Origin: CAZLLE01 sp964560425
GTDB lineage: Bacteria; Campylobacterota; Campylobacteria; Campylobacterales; QNZT01
Assembly: GCA_964560425.1 (NCBI GenBank)
Contig: CAZLLE010000097.1
Location: 9,652-73,651 of the forward strand
DNA length: 64,000 nt
Reading direction: 5' to 3'
Part shown: one piece after another, positions 17,901-25,488 of the stretch
How the letters are laid out: the number at the start of each line of letters is the position of its first letter
Position numbering within the stretch: the first letter of the stretch is position 1
Notes under the pieces: model-generated
Databases searched by the model: none
Told to the model about the DNA's origin: nothing
What the model saw: only the letters and a program-made list of their open reading frames with translations
Position numbers and translations under genes: made by a program

Positions 17901-18069
17901 AACCCTTATTGGATTATCTTCTCTTGTATTTTTTCCAACAGGACAAGCTACTATCTTTCAACCAATGGCAGTTTCATTGGCATTTGGACTTGCTTGGGGA
18001 ACTATACTAAATCTACTATATTTACCAGTTCTATATACTATAATAAATCAAAAAAGATTAAAAATTTAA
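14977..18069 (+). CDS. efflux RND transporter permease (AcrB/HAE1-like)
   Basis: This inner-membrane pump uses the proton gradient to export hydrophobic compounds. At 1030 residues it has the full family length, with two halves each made of one membrane helix, a large periplasmic loop and a bundle of five to six helices. The fourth helix contains ALGIIVDDAIVVSEN, whose two Asp residues are the proton relay, and the second half has GVVINDGIIMIMN. No adaptor (membrane fusion) gene and no outer-membrane channel gene are beside it. The next gene is an unknown membrane-anchored protein at 18104. The substrate is unknown. Confidence 0.9.
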   Translation: MFENILRFFVNNSRLNYSLFILVFVTGIVLYSKTPKEIFPSFELDMVSINGHYAGASIDMLDKMAVKEIENGVKNIDGIDKMATIISAGKFNIILELEKRVDKYNTADKVKDAITLTKQNLPNDMDEPSVKVLEIKKDLMRVAISSDDISHGELIEVANRLKDKITLLNNISEVTIFGDSDKYYDIRINSEKIRALGLDESSIVSAISGISYIYPIGKIEDNQEGYHYISTYNGAKDAQRMLQSKITIADKTLYIKDIATISKRYEDTTTMFSIDKKHALDLSIKQSSIGNAIELSKKIEKIIQEANKKSKNVNYIIHNDRSEAIKDRLNIVISNILLGLILISLLVSLLINKRMSFIISLGIPTSFVMGAAYLYFAGYSINMISLIGVLIALGIIVDDAIVVSENIQQHIEEGMEPKEAAILGSKEMFKPVTIASMTTLFAFIPALMMSGTMGEVIKLIPIAVSVLVFASLIESFIFLPIHAAHVLKKEQKTTSWESINKIYSWIIHFFMRYKKTFLILFVILVPLLIVLGIKNSKFQMFPQFDSTTIQITLKANVNTKTEDTLKYLKTIERDLYDRKDQFFIDHVGSVAGWRRDSAGNSETYPYVGLLTIELQKLKAQNFVDKFITPTLSFYYDKEGRVREQKSVEIAKSLRKFLERQKYKDKFNLSDLAIVERKVGPIKSDLKIGLICDDNQKVMHYVKKIEDALQNIEGIVSVNDAMNYGIDEIKLQVNSYGESLGLNEQKIGVVLSNFYLERKMALSFDSSDLLELKIRRENKDSLQELKNFQIKIGNNQFVALKEVVNFQIIKSFEKIIKDSGEKNFYVYANVDSKQITATETLHKIEHILNDAKKDGIRIILKGEEEKKKELKSDMMLASSVALLLIMLSLLYLFNSFRETLMMMSVIPFAFLGVLMGHFALGLNLSMPSIIGMLGLSGVVINDGIIMIMNLKKANNLEEIFIYASKRFRPIILTSITTLIGLSSLVFFPTGQATIFQPMAVSLAFGLAWGTILNLLYLPVLYTIINQKRLKI

Positions 18070-18103
18070 GTCTATTTAATAAACTATTGAGTAGTATGAG
18101 TGT

Positions 18104-18715
18104 ATGAATTGGCTTAAAATATTTGCAACTTTTTTAATTTTTATTGTTATTATTGGTGGTGGTGCTGTTATTTATCAGCTATTTTTTCAAAATATTCCAG
18201 AAAACAAAGTTAAAACTAAAAGAGCACAAATTAAAGAGGTCATCACAACATATGAAGCTGACTTAAAACCAAATTTAGCAGATCTTGAGCAGAGCAGACA
18301 AGATAAGATCAAACCATATCAAACAAAGAGCGTGATCAAGAAAGTATACAAAAAGGAAAAAAGAGTAATCCCAGTTCTTACCATTGAAGATCTCAAAAAA
18401 AAGATTGATATGGATAAATTTTCACTAGAAAAACTAGATAAAATTAGACCAAAAAGAAATATATATAATAGAGAACAAAAAAAGATATTTAAAATTTTAA
18501 AAGCACTTCTTTTAGAAGCATCACAAAAAAGCCCCTCTTCACAAAATATTGTACTAAATAGCAGTATATCCTCTATACTAAAATCAAAACAAGAAAAAAA
18601 TAGGTTTTTTCATCTTATAAGCCAAAATTTCAAACTTCCAGTTGAGGTAGTTGAAGAGCTATCTTATAATAATGGCTATGTTTGGGATTGGATTTTGGAA
18701 TTAACCAATAGATAA
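18104..18715 (+). CDS. membrane-anchored protein of unknown function
   Basis: I do not recognise this protein of 203 residues. Residues 5-30 (IFATFLIFIVIIGGGAVIYQLFF) form a membrane anchor. The rest is charged and Lys-rich, likely helical, and periplasmic if the N terminus is inside. The C terminus ends VVEELSYNNGYVWDWILELTNR. The gene follows the RND pump after 34 bases in the same direction, so it may be cotranscribed and assist the pump, which lacks an adaptor; that is only an inference from position. It overlaps the convergent oxidoreductase gene by 15 bases. Confidence 0.7.
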   Translation: MNWLKIFATFLIFIVIIGGGAVIYQLFFQNIPENKVKTKRAQIKEVITTYEADLKPNLADLEQSRQDKIKPYQTKSVIKKVYKKEKRVIPVLTIEDLKKKIDMDKFSLEKLDKIRPKRNIYNREQKKIFKILKALLLEASQKSPSSQNIVLNSSISSILKSKQEKNRFFHLISQNFKLPVEVVEELSYNNGYVWDWILELTNR

Positions 18716-19831
18716 CCTTTGAGCCGAACTAAAAGCCCATTGAAAATTATATCCACCAAGCTCACCAGTTACATCTAGACATTCACCTATAAAATATAAT
18801 CCATCTATTTTTTTACTCATCATAGTCAAATTATCTATTTGTGAAGTATCAATACCACCTTTAGTTACTTCTGCCTTGGTATAACCAAAATTTCCAGCGG
18901 GTGAAAAAGAGTAGTTTTTAATTAGAGCCAATTTTTTTAGTTCATCTCTATTTAACTTATCTATAGGCTTATCTTCCAAATCAATTGAGTCCAAAAAAGC
19001 CTTGCAAAACCTCTTTGGCAAAGGTAAAAGTGAACTAACCTTTTTTCTACTGTTTTTCAAAAGCTTTTTTAACTCAACATCAGGTAAAAAATCAATCTCC
19101 ATTCCACCCTTATCCCAATATAAAGAGGCATTTAAAATCACTGGTCCACTTATCCCTTTATGAGCAAAAAGAAGCTCATCTTTAAAATATTGATCTCCTA
19201 TTCTGATTGCAACTTTTATTGAGATACCACTCAAACTTTTAAACCAAAACTGATCTTTTTGAACTGTAAATCCTACAAGGGAAGGTTTTAGAGTTGATAC
19301 ATGATGATTAAATGTTTTTGCAATATCATATGCAATACTACTTGCACCAATAGAGGTATAGCTCATGCCTCCAGTAGCTACAATCAATCTATTTGAGGAA
19401 AAGACTCTATTTTTGGTATGAATTAAAAAAGTATCTTTTTTTTCTACTTCTATGATAGTCTCTGAAAAATATATCGGTATATTTTTTAACTCATCTTCAA
19501 AAATAGATATCAACTCTAAAGCACTATCCTTACAAAAATATTGAGAATTTTTTCTAATAATAGGTCTAAGATTTCTATCTTTCAAAAATTTTAAAAGTGC
19601 TTTTTCATCAAAATTTTCTAAAATTGGTTTAATAAAACTTTTATCTCCCCAATAGTTATCTTCAGAGACATTTTGATTAGTAATATTACACTTTCCTCCG
19701 CCAGAAATTTTAATTTTTGCTCCAATATCTCTATTAGAATCTATAATTGCAATATCTCTATCTTTCAACTTAGTAGCCACCATCAGACCACTAGCCCCTG
19801 CTCCCAAAATTATAATATCATGGTAAATCAA
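18701..19831 (-). CDS. HI0933/YhiN family FAD-dependent oxidoreductase (BaiN-like)
   Basis: The 376 residues start with a Rossmann fold, IIILGAGASGLMVATKL, that binds the ADP part of FAD. Then comes GAKIKISGGGKCNITN, the hallmark of the HI0933-type flavoproteins. Near the C terminus TKGGIDTSQID and GLYFIGECLDVTGELGGYNFQWAF complete the flavin site. The family is annotated as an NAD(P)/FAD-dependent oxidoreductase; one member, BaiN, acts on bile acids, but the role here is unknown. The start overlaps the stop of the NlpC/P60 gene upstream by four bases, so both are on one transcript. Confidence 0.88.
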   Translation of the reverse strand: MIYHDIIILGAGASGLMVATKLKDRDIAIIDSNRDIGAKIKISGGGKCNITNQNVSEDNYWGDKSFIKPILENFDEKALLKFLKDRNLRPIIRKNSQYFCKDSALELISIFEDELKNIPIYFSETIIEVEKKDTFLIHTKNRVFSSNRLIVATGGMSYTSIGASSIAYDIAKTFNHHVSTLKPSLVGFTVQKDQFWFKSLSGISIKVAIRIGDQYFKDELLFAHKGISGPVILNASLYWDKGGMEIDFLPDVELKKLLKNSRKKVSSLLPLPKRFCKAFLDSIDLEDKPIDKLNRDELKKLALIKNYSFSPAGNFGYTKAEVTKGGIDTSQIDNLTMMSKKIDGLYFIGECLDVTGELGGYNFQWAFSSAQRLSIG

Positions 19832-20337
19832 TAATCAATCCTTCTAGCCCATTTATAATTTTTTCGATAAAAGCCACTATTTAGTGGTGATATTACCACT
19901 CCTCGTCTTTTACCGCTACTAGAGTGAATAAATTTACCATTTCCAATATATATACCGCTATGATTTACATGCCCTTTTGAGCTCGTATCAAAAAATACCA
20001 AATCACCCTTTTGGAGTTCATTTTTATTAATTTTATAACCATATTTAGATTGATCTCTTGATGTTCTTGGAATTGTTTTATTAAGAGCCTCTTTATGGAC
20101 AAAATAGACAAATCCAGAACAATCAAAACCACTACTATCTACACCACCATAACGATATGGTACACCCAATTGACTTTTTGCAAAAGTTACAATATCTTTT
20201 TTTGAAGAAGGCTCTACATTTTTGGATTTAGGTGTTTCAACCTTGGCTGGGGTAGAATCTCTCTCTTTTGGAGAAGTAAATATACAACTCGACATAACAA
20301 TAATTATAGACAAATAGACAACAATTTTATATTTCAT
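19828..20337 (-). CDS. NlpC/P60 family cell-wall endopeptidase lipoprotein
   Basis: The NlpC/P60 fold cuts peptide stems in peptidoglycan. A signal sequence ends in the lipobox IVMSSC (about residues 13-18), so the protein is likely lipid-anchored. The catalytic domain fills residues 47-169: the Cys is in SSGFDCSGFVYF, the His in GHVNHSGIYIGNG and a polar third residue in FIHSS. The length of 169 is normal for a single-domain member. It lies divergent from the L,D-transpeptidase gene across an 81-base gap, so two wall enzymes share one control region. Confidence 0.9.
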   Translation of the reverse strand: MKYKIVVYLSIIIVMSSCIFTSPKERDSTPAKVETPKSKNVEPSSKKDIVTFAKSQLGVPYRYGGVDSSGFDCSGFVYFVHKEALNKTIPRTSRDQSKYGYKINKNELQKGDLVFFDTSSKGHVNHSGIYIGNGKFIHSSSGKRRGVVISPLNSGFYRKNYKWARRIDY

Positions 20338-20418
20338 AAAATTATTTTACCCTATTTTGGTATAAAATATCACCATATAAAGCCGATATTAAAATATGTA
20401 ATCAGAAAGGGAGAAAAA

Positions 20419-20925
20419 GTGAAAAAAATATGGCTTTTTAGTTTATACTTTTTAGTGCAAATAGATCTATTTGCAAATGGTACTTACCAACAAGAGAGAG
20501 AAATTATCTATTTTGAATCTTATAAAGAGCCTGGTTCTATCTTGATTAAAACAGATGAGAGAGCATTATATTATATTTTGGGTGCTGACTTGGCATATAG
20601 ATATCCAATTGCAGTGGGTAAAAACCATCATCAATTTTTTGGTACATATCCAATATCTAGAAAAGTAAAATGGCCAGCATGGAGACCTACTCGAAATATT
20701 AGGCGTGAAAATCCCAGCCTACCTGCTGTAGTGAGAGGAGGAGCAAGAAATCCTCTAGGAGCAAGAGCTCTATATCTAGGAAACTCTCCATTTAGGATAC
20801 ATGGCACAAATAACCCAAACTCCATTGGTAAGGCAGTATCTCACGGATGTATTAGAATGTATAATACAGATGTCAAAGAACTTTACAAAATGGTAGATTA
20901 TGGAGCTATGGTTTATGTGGAATAA
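20419..20925 (+). CDS. L,D-transpeptidase, YkuD domain
   Basis: These periplasmic enzymes make 3-3 crosslinks in peptidoglycan or attach proteins to it. An N-terminal signal peptide (IWLFSLYFLVQIDLFANG) is followed by a YkuD domain. The catalytic motif is HGTNNPNSIGKAVSHGCIRM, with Cys about residue 144 and the conserved S-H-G-C-I-R core. The start is GTG at 20419 after a GGGAG ribosome site. The length of 168 suits a single-domain enzyme without LysM. Confidence 0.92.
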   Translation: MKKIWLFSLYFLVQIDLFANGTYQQEREIIYFESYKEPGSILIKTDERALYYILGADLAYRYPIAVGKNHHQFFGTYPISRKVKWPAWRPTRNIRRENPSLPAVVRGGARNPLGARALYLGNSPFRIHGTNNPNSIGKAVSHGCIRMYNTDVKELYKMVDYGAMVYVE

Positions 20926-20978
20926 TGTGAAATATTGTTACAATTTAGCTATAATACAAAGAAATGTAGGAGATTTCA

Positions 20979-22781
20979 GTGATAAATAAAATTATTTTAA
21001 TAATAGCGACTTTTTTATCTACAACACTATATGCAATGACTCAAAAGGTAGCATATTCTGAAGATCAAGTTGATGATTGGGAGTATAATTCAACTATACA
21101 AGAGGATTTTATAACAAAAAAAAGTAAAAATATGCCTCGTTTAAAATCAGCAGGAATGCCATCTCCTGTTATTATGAGTGCCGCACCTGTCATGTCTGAA
21201 AGTCTTGGCTTTGCAGTAGGTGGAGCAAAAGATGCAAATAATTTTTATGAAAATATTAAAAATAACTACCTACCAAAAGTAGACTCTATCACATATGAGG
21301 GTCTATTTTATGATCACTATTTTGAGACAGGAGAAAAAAGAGAGTGCCTTCAACTATTTTGTCCTAGCTATAGTGGAGCAGTAGTAAACAACTTATATAC
21401 AGGAGAAAAAGAGTTTTATCTTAGTGTTGGATTAGATTCTAATATTGAAAAAAAGGATTTTAAGAGAAAAAAACTAAATATTGTTGTTGTTTTGGATATT
21501 TCTGGTTCTATGGGAGCTAAATTTAACCAATACTACTATGACAAAGGCAAAAAAATATCTCTAGAAGAAGAAGATCTTCAAGATAACAAAATGCAAATAG
21601 CGAACCAATCTATTGTTAATATGATTAATCATTTAGGAAATGATGATAGGTTAGGAGTTGTTCTTTTTGATAGTAGTGCATATTTAGCAAAACCTCTTAG
21701 AGAGATAAACAAGACAAATATTAAAGCTACAAAAAAGCATATATTGGAACTTAGAGAGAGAGGTGGTACAAATTGGAGTGCAGGATATAAAAAAGGGATA
21801 GAGCTATTTGATTCTCTTGATGATAATCTAAAAAATCCCCTCATTTATGAAAATCGTATTATCTTTTTAACTGACGCTATGCCAAATCGTGGAGAGCTAA
21901 ATAAAGAGGGGCTTTTTAATCTTGCAAAAAAAGCATCTGATGAAAATATATATACCTCTTTTATTGGTATAGGTGTAGATTTTAATAATGACCTGATCGA
22001 ATATATTACCAAAACAAGAGGTGCAAACTATTATGCTATCCATTCAGCAAAAGAGTTCAAAAAAAGATTAGATAAAGAGTTTGATTTTATGGTTACTCCT
22101 CTTATATTTGATCTAAATTTAGAGTTTCAGAGTGATGGATATGAGATAGTAGCTGTTTATGGTTCACCTGAAGCTAATCTTGCTACAAAAACTATAATGA
22201 AGGTAAATACACTATTTCCAAGCAACTCTCAAGAGGGAGAGGTCAAAGGTGGTGTAATTTTACTAAAACTCAAAAAGATATCAGACTCAAAAAAGCTTGA
22301 TCTAAAATTATCTTATGAGACAAGAGAATCTAAAATCTATAAAATTCGCCAAGAGATAAATTTTAAAGATGGAATTTATTATGATCATAATGGCATTAGA
22401 AAAGCAATTTTATTATCACAATTTGGAGATTTAATGAAAAATTGGATTATTGATATGCGAAAGAGTTGCAATGATAGTGTCAACTATCCTCCTTTACATT
22501 TTCATGATCTTAAACCAATATGTACACAATATCCTCCTAATAGAGATGATTTTAAATCTATAAAAACTTTTGAGAGAAAATCATGTCCTCTTGAAGTTTC
22601 AGATGGTTATCGTAAGATTTTTTCAGTTTTTGAAAATCATTACGAAAAAGAGAGCAAAATTTTGGGGGATAAATCACTTCTAAAAGAACAAAAAATCTTG
22701 GAAAAACTTATCAATACAACAACTACACGAACAAGTAAAAAAGTAGTTGATGATTGGCAATTAGACAAGAGGGATAGATAA
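20979..22781 (+). CDS. secreted von Willebrand factor type A domain protein
   Basis: The 600-residue protein begins with a signal peptide (IILIIATFLSTTLYA). A VWA domain spans about residues 165-370. Its MIDAS metal site shows VVVLDISGSM (Asp about 171), the Thr of GGTNWS and Asp of FLTDAMPNRG. Before it lies a VIT-like stretch (TYEGLFYDHYFETG), and after it a beta-rich part similar to the C-terminal half of bacterial VIT-VWA proteins. It probably binds proteins in the periplasm or at the surface. The start is GTG with a GGAG site. The next gene begins at its stop codon (TAATG). Confidence 0.83.
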   Translation: MINKIILIIATFLSTTLYAMTQKVAYSEDQVDDWEYNSTIQEDFITKKSKNMPRLKSAGMPSPVIMSAAPVMSESLGFAVGGAKDANNFYENIKNNYLPKVDSITYEGLFYDHYFETGEKRECLQLFCPSYSGAVVNNLYTGEKEFYLSVGLDSNIEKKDFKRKKLNIVVVLDISGSMGAKFNQYYYDKGKKISLEEEDLQDNKMQIANQSIVNMINHLGNDDRLGVVLFDSSAYLAKPLREINKTNIKATKKHILELRERGGTNWSAGYKKGIELFDSLDDNLKNPLIYENRIIFLTDAMPNRGELNKEGLFNLAKKASDENIYTSFIGIGVDFNNDLIEYITKTRGANYYAIHSAKEFKKRLDKEFDFMVTPLIFDLNLEFQSDGYEIVAVYGSPEANLATKTIMKVNTLFPSNSQEGEVKGGVILLKLKKISDSKKLDLKLSYETRESKIYKIRQEINFKDGIYYDHNGIRKAILLSQFGDLMKNWIIDMRKSCNDSVNYPPLHFHDLKPICTQYPPNRDDFKSIKTFERKSCPLEVSDGYRKIFSVFENHYEKESKILGDKSLLKEQKILEKLINTTTTRTSKKVVDDWQLDKRDR

Positions 22782-23101
22782 TGATATATTTAATAGTAGC
22801 AATTGCACTTGTTATCGTAGTTAGTACGATTATTTATAGTTACAAAAAAGAGCATGATAGTAAAAAAATGATCTTGAGTACATTTTTATTAATTAGTTTG
22901 CTAATTCTTACTTACGCTAGTAAAATATTAGTGATCTATAAACCAATTTTTGTATTACATTTGGCACTTTTAATTATGGGTTGGAGATACTATTCAAGAT
23001 ATCTATTTCAACATAAACTCAATCTATATTGGACTTTATCCCCAATAGTTAGTGTGGTACTATTTATTGCTATTTCACTCTTTTTTAGAGAAAATGGGTA
23101 A
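22781..23101 (+). CDS. small membrane protein of unknown function
   Basis: I do not recognise this protein of 106 residues. It has four hydrophobic stretches: about 1-20, 31-48, 53-70 and 84-103. That suggests a small integral membrane protein with four helices. No catalytic motif is visible. The start overlaps the stop of the VWA gene by one base, so translation is coupled. A membrane partner for the secreted VWA protein is a reasonable inference. Confidence 0.7.
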   Translation: MIYLIVAIALVIVVSTIIYSYKKEHDSKKMILSTFLLISLLILTYASKILVIYKPIFVLHLALLIMGWRYYSRYLFQHKLNLYWTLSPIVSVVLFIAISLFFRENG

Positions 23102-23199
23102 AAGTGAGATAGTTTACTAAAAACTACTCTCTTGTAATATAAAAAAACTTTAGAGATAGCAAAAAATGACGATTAAAAATAATAACAAGGACTTTTAAA

Positions 23200-23784
23200 A
23201 TGATAAAAAATTTACTTTTTTCAACAACAGCAATCTTTTTTCTAATTGGTTGTGGAGGTGGTACTACAGAATCAAAAAGCAGTACAACAAATAATATTAA
23301 TACAAATAATACACAGGCAATTGTATCTACACCAAAAGGGAGCTATAATTTATGGGATTATATTGTTCCAAATAGTAGTAAAACAAGTGAATTTTTCGTA
23401 CACTCTCAAAAAGATGGGGATAGATCTTATAGAACTAGCTATGCAGTTAAAACAAATAGAGTTGAAGAGGTAGCAGACTACGCGGAAAATGAGACTACTA
23501 TTTATGAGATACACTCTGATAAAATCACAATTAAATTTCTCAAAGATGGTAAACCAAATGGACTATATCAACTACACTCATTTGCAAATATTGGTGAAGT
23601 AGTAACTGTGAGAGGGTCTGATTGCAAATTGGCTAAACATCATGATCAATATAAACTTGATGATAAAATCTTTGATGATGTTATTGAAATAGTTTGTGCA
23701 AATCAACCGGGTCTATACCAAAAGGGTGTGGGTGAAATCGCACAAATCAATAGTGGAAAAGATTATAGGGTTTTAAGTAATTAA
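23200..23784 (+). CDS. putative lipoprotein of unknown function
   Basis: The protein of 194 residues has a lipoprotein signal sequence ending in FFLIGCGGG (Cys about 18), followed by a Ser/Thr/Asn-rich linker (about 22-45). The mature part is a mixed domain of about 140 residues with GSYNLWDYIVPNS at the start. Two Cys residues (in GSDCKLAK and EIVCANQPG) could form a disulphide. I do not recognise the family. It stands 98 bases after the membrane protein gene and meets the M48 protease gene tail to tail with a 4-base overlap. Confidence 0.75.
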   Translation: MIKNLLFSTTAIFFLIGCGGGTTESKSSTTNNINTNNTQAIVSTPKGSYNLWDYIVPNSSKTSEFFVHSQKDGDRSYRTSYAVKTNRVEEVADYAENETTIYEIHSDKITIKFLKDGKPNGLYQLHSFANIGEVVTVRGSDCKLAKHHDQYKLDDKIFDDVIEIVCANQPGLYQKGVGEIAQINSGKDYRVLSN

Positions 23785-24569
23785 AACTTCTCCTTTAAAG
23801 GGACTATTTTACCACTTTTAGGATAGTTTTTTTCAGCTATCCTACTCTTCATCCCCTCTATTCTACTACCAAAATCTGGATGTGATTCTAAGAAATATTC
23901 CCATTTTTTAGAATCATCCATTCTTTCAAAAAGTGTCGTTGTAGCTGTTACATCTTTATAGCTACATGCTATTATATCAATAGCAAAAGTATCCGCACTA
24001 TACTCCGCAGATTGTGAAAATTTTGCATTGGAGAGATGTAGAGATGTCTGAAATAGTTTGCCATATTCATTACCAAAAAAGGAGGATAAAACACCAAGAA
24101 TGAGAGAGTTACCAAAACCTTTAAGATGATCTTTATGTCTAAAATGACCTATCTCATGACCTATTATTGTAGCTAGTTCATTCTCATTTCTCAAAAGCCT
24201 TAACATACCTCTTGTAATATATATTTTTCCACCAGGAAGTGCAAAAGCATTTGGCTCTTTTTGTTCAACAATATATGTAGTTATGGGATAGTCTAAATTA
24301 GCACATACTAATAATTTATCTGTAATCTCTTGTAAATACATATCCTTCACAATATCTTCTTCAACTTCAAAAGAGAGCATTGAAGCTAATTTTTGCTCTT
24401 GTGAATAGGATATATTATCTACAATAAAATTTAGAGATATCATCAATATTATATAAAACAGCAAAAAGATAAGAGATATAGAGACAAGAAGTTTAAAAGC
24501 TTGTAAAAACATATTTGATTTAGGTCTATTAACCATAGAATCTGGTAAATTTGAACTATTATATTTCAT
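23781..24569 (-). CDS. M48 family zinc metalloprotease
   Basis: The protein of 262 residues has one membrane anchor at about 22-50 and a catalytic domain that faces the periplasm. The zinc motif is IGHEIGHFRHKDH (HExxH), and the third zinc ligand is in the segment SAEYSADTFAID. The PGGKIYITRGMLRLL segment before the motif is typical of the BepA/LoiP branch of M48. Such proteases degrade misassembled envelope proteins. The start overlaps the end of the YbjQ-like gene (ATGA), so the protease and two YbjQ proteins form a three-gene unit. Confidence 0.9.
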   Translation of the reverse strand: MKYNSSNLPDSMVNRPKSNMFLQAFKLLVSISLIFLLFYIILMISLNFIVDNISYSQEQKLASMLSFEVEEDIVKDMYLQEITDKLLVCANLDYPITTYIVEQKEPNAFALPGGKIYITRGMLRLLRNENELATIIGHEIGHFRHKDHLKGFGNSLILGVLSSFFGNEYGKLFQTSLHLSNAKFSQSAEYSADTFAIDIIACSYKDVTATTTLFERMDDSKKWEYFLESHPDFGSRIEGMKSRIAEKNYPKSGKIVPLKEKF

Positions 24570-25000
24570 CTATAAACTGCACTTCCATATACAAAAACCT
24601 CCACACTACCTATATTTTGTGCATTTTTACTAATAGAGCTTGTCTCAATTTTGACATTAATAATTTCAGAAGCTCCCAAAGCATTATCTTTCATTCTAAG
24701 TGTTGCTTCACGCCTAGCACGATCAATTAATGTCTCATAAGATGAAATATTACCACCAAAAAAATTAATCAAACCAGCTAAAAATCTTTTAAAAAAATCT
24801 ATAGAGATCACAACACTACCACTAACTAATTTAACCTCTTTTATCTCTTCATCAAAAATAGGTTTTTTTAGAGAAATTACAGGTAAAATTTTGAGTTTTT
24901 CCTCCCTATCTTCCAAAGATTTATAGTGATTTTTTTCTATAATAGAGCCTACAACAAACCCTAAACTTAATAATATTATAAAAAATAGAATATCATACAT
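24566..25000 (-). CDS. membrane-anchored YbjQ-like (UPF0145/DUF74) protein
   Basis: Residues 1-20 form a membrane anchor (FFIILLSLGFVVGSII). The rest, about residues 60-144, is a YbjQ-type domain: SLIDRARREATLRMKDNALGASEIINVK, then a conserved end VFVYGSAVYR. This matches the soluble YbjQ protein of the next gene, so the two are paralogues. The family's function is not established, although heavy-metal binding has been proposed. The start lies five bases after the neighbour's stop, and the 3' end is coupled to the M48 protease gene. Confidence 0.8.
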   Translation of the reverse strand: MYDILFFIILLSLGFVVGSIIEKNHYKSLEDREEKLKILPVISLKKPIFDEEIKEVKLVSGSVVISIDFFKRFLAGLINFFGGNISSYETLIDRARREATLRMKDNALGASEIINVKIETSSISKNAQNIGSVEVFVYGSAVYR

Positions 25001-25005
25001 GACAA

Positions 25006-25317
25006 TTATACTCTAACAGCTGTACCATAAACATACAATTCAGCAGCACCAGAAGAGACAGAAGATGTAGAAAATCTAACATTCAAAATAGCATTTGCAC
25101 CCAAACTTTTTGCCTGTTCTACCATTCTCAAAGTAGCCTCATCTCTAGATTCACTCAAAAGTTCAGTATACCCTTTTAGTTCACCACCAAAAACATTTTT
25201 GACTCCTGCCATAATATCTCTTCCTACATGTTTAGCTCTTACTGTAGAACCAGAGACAATACCAAAATGCTCTTTTATCTCCTTATTAGGAATATATTCA
25301 ATATTTGTAATAATCAT
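25006..25317 (-). CDS. YbjQ family protein (UPF0145/DUF74)
   Basis: The protein of 103 residues has the complete YbjQ fold: IVSGSTVRAKHVGRDIMAGVKNVFGGELKGYTELL, followed by ARDEATLRM-type and GANAILNVRFSTSS motifs and the end AELYVYGTAVRV. The family forms pentamers and its role is unknown. I chose the ATG at 25317 over 25356, because AAGG lies 10 bases upstream and the protein then starts at the conserved MIITNIEYIP. It is the first gene of a unit with the membrane-anchored paralogue and the M48 protease. Confidence 0.88.
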   Translation of the reverse strand: MIITNIEYIPNKEIKEHFGIVSGSTVRAKHVGRDIMAGVKNVFGGELKGYTELLSESRDEATLRMVEQAKSLGANAILNVRFSTSSVSSGAAELYVYGTAVRV

Positions 25318-25426
25318 TTTACAATTACCTTTCAAATTATCTTTATTAAATATCATATCTTTTAAATATAATTAATCTTTACCTTCTAAAAGTAGATTGT
25401 ATCAAAATAAGTGTTCATGGTAGCCT

Positions 25427-25456
25427 TAAATAGTTCATAAAATTGACCGATATAAT
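25427..25456 (+). promoter_or_regulatory. candidate promoter of the phosphorelay operon (sigma-28 or sigma-70)
   Basis: TAAA (25427-25430) is followed after 15 bases by ACCGATAT (25446-25453), close to the flagellar sigma-28 consensus TAAA-N15-GCCGATAA and to the CGATAT form known from Campylobacter. The same bases contain TATAAT (25451-25456), a perfect sigma-70 -10 box. The start codon is 33 bases downstream. I cannot decide between the two. Confidence 0.45.
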
Positions 25457-25488
25457 CAATATAGACCTGATAACGCAGAGAGGTAAAA

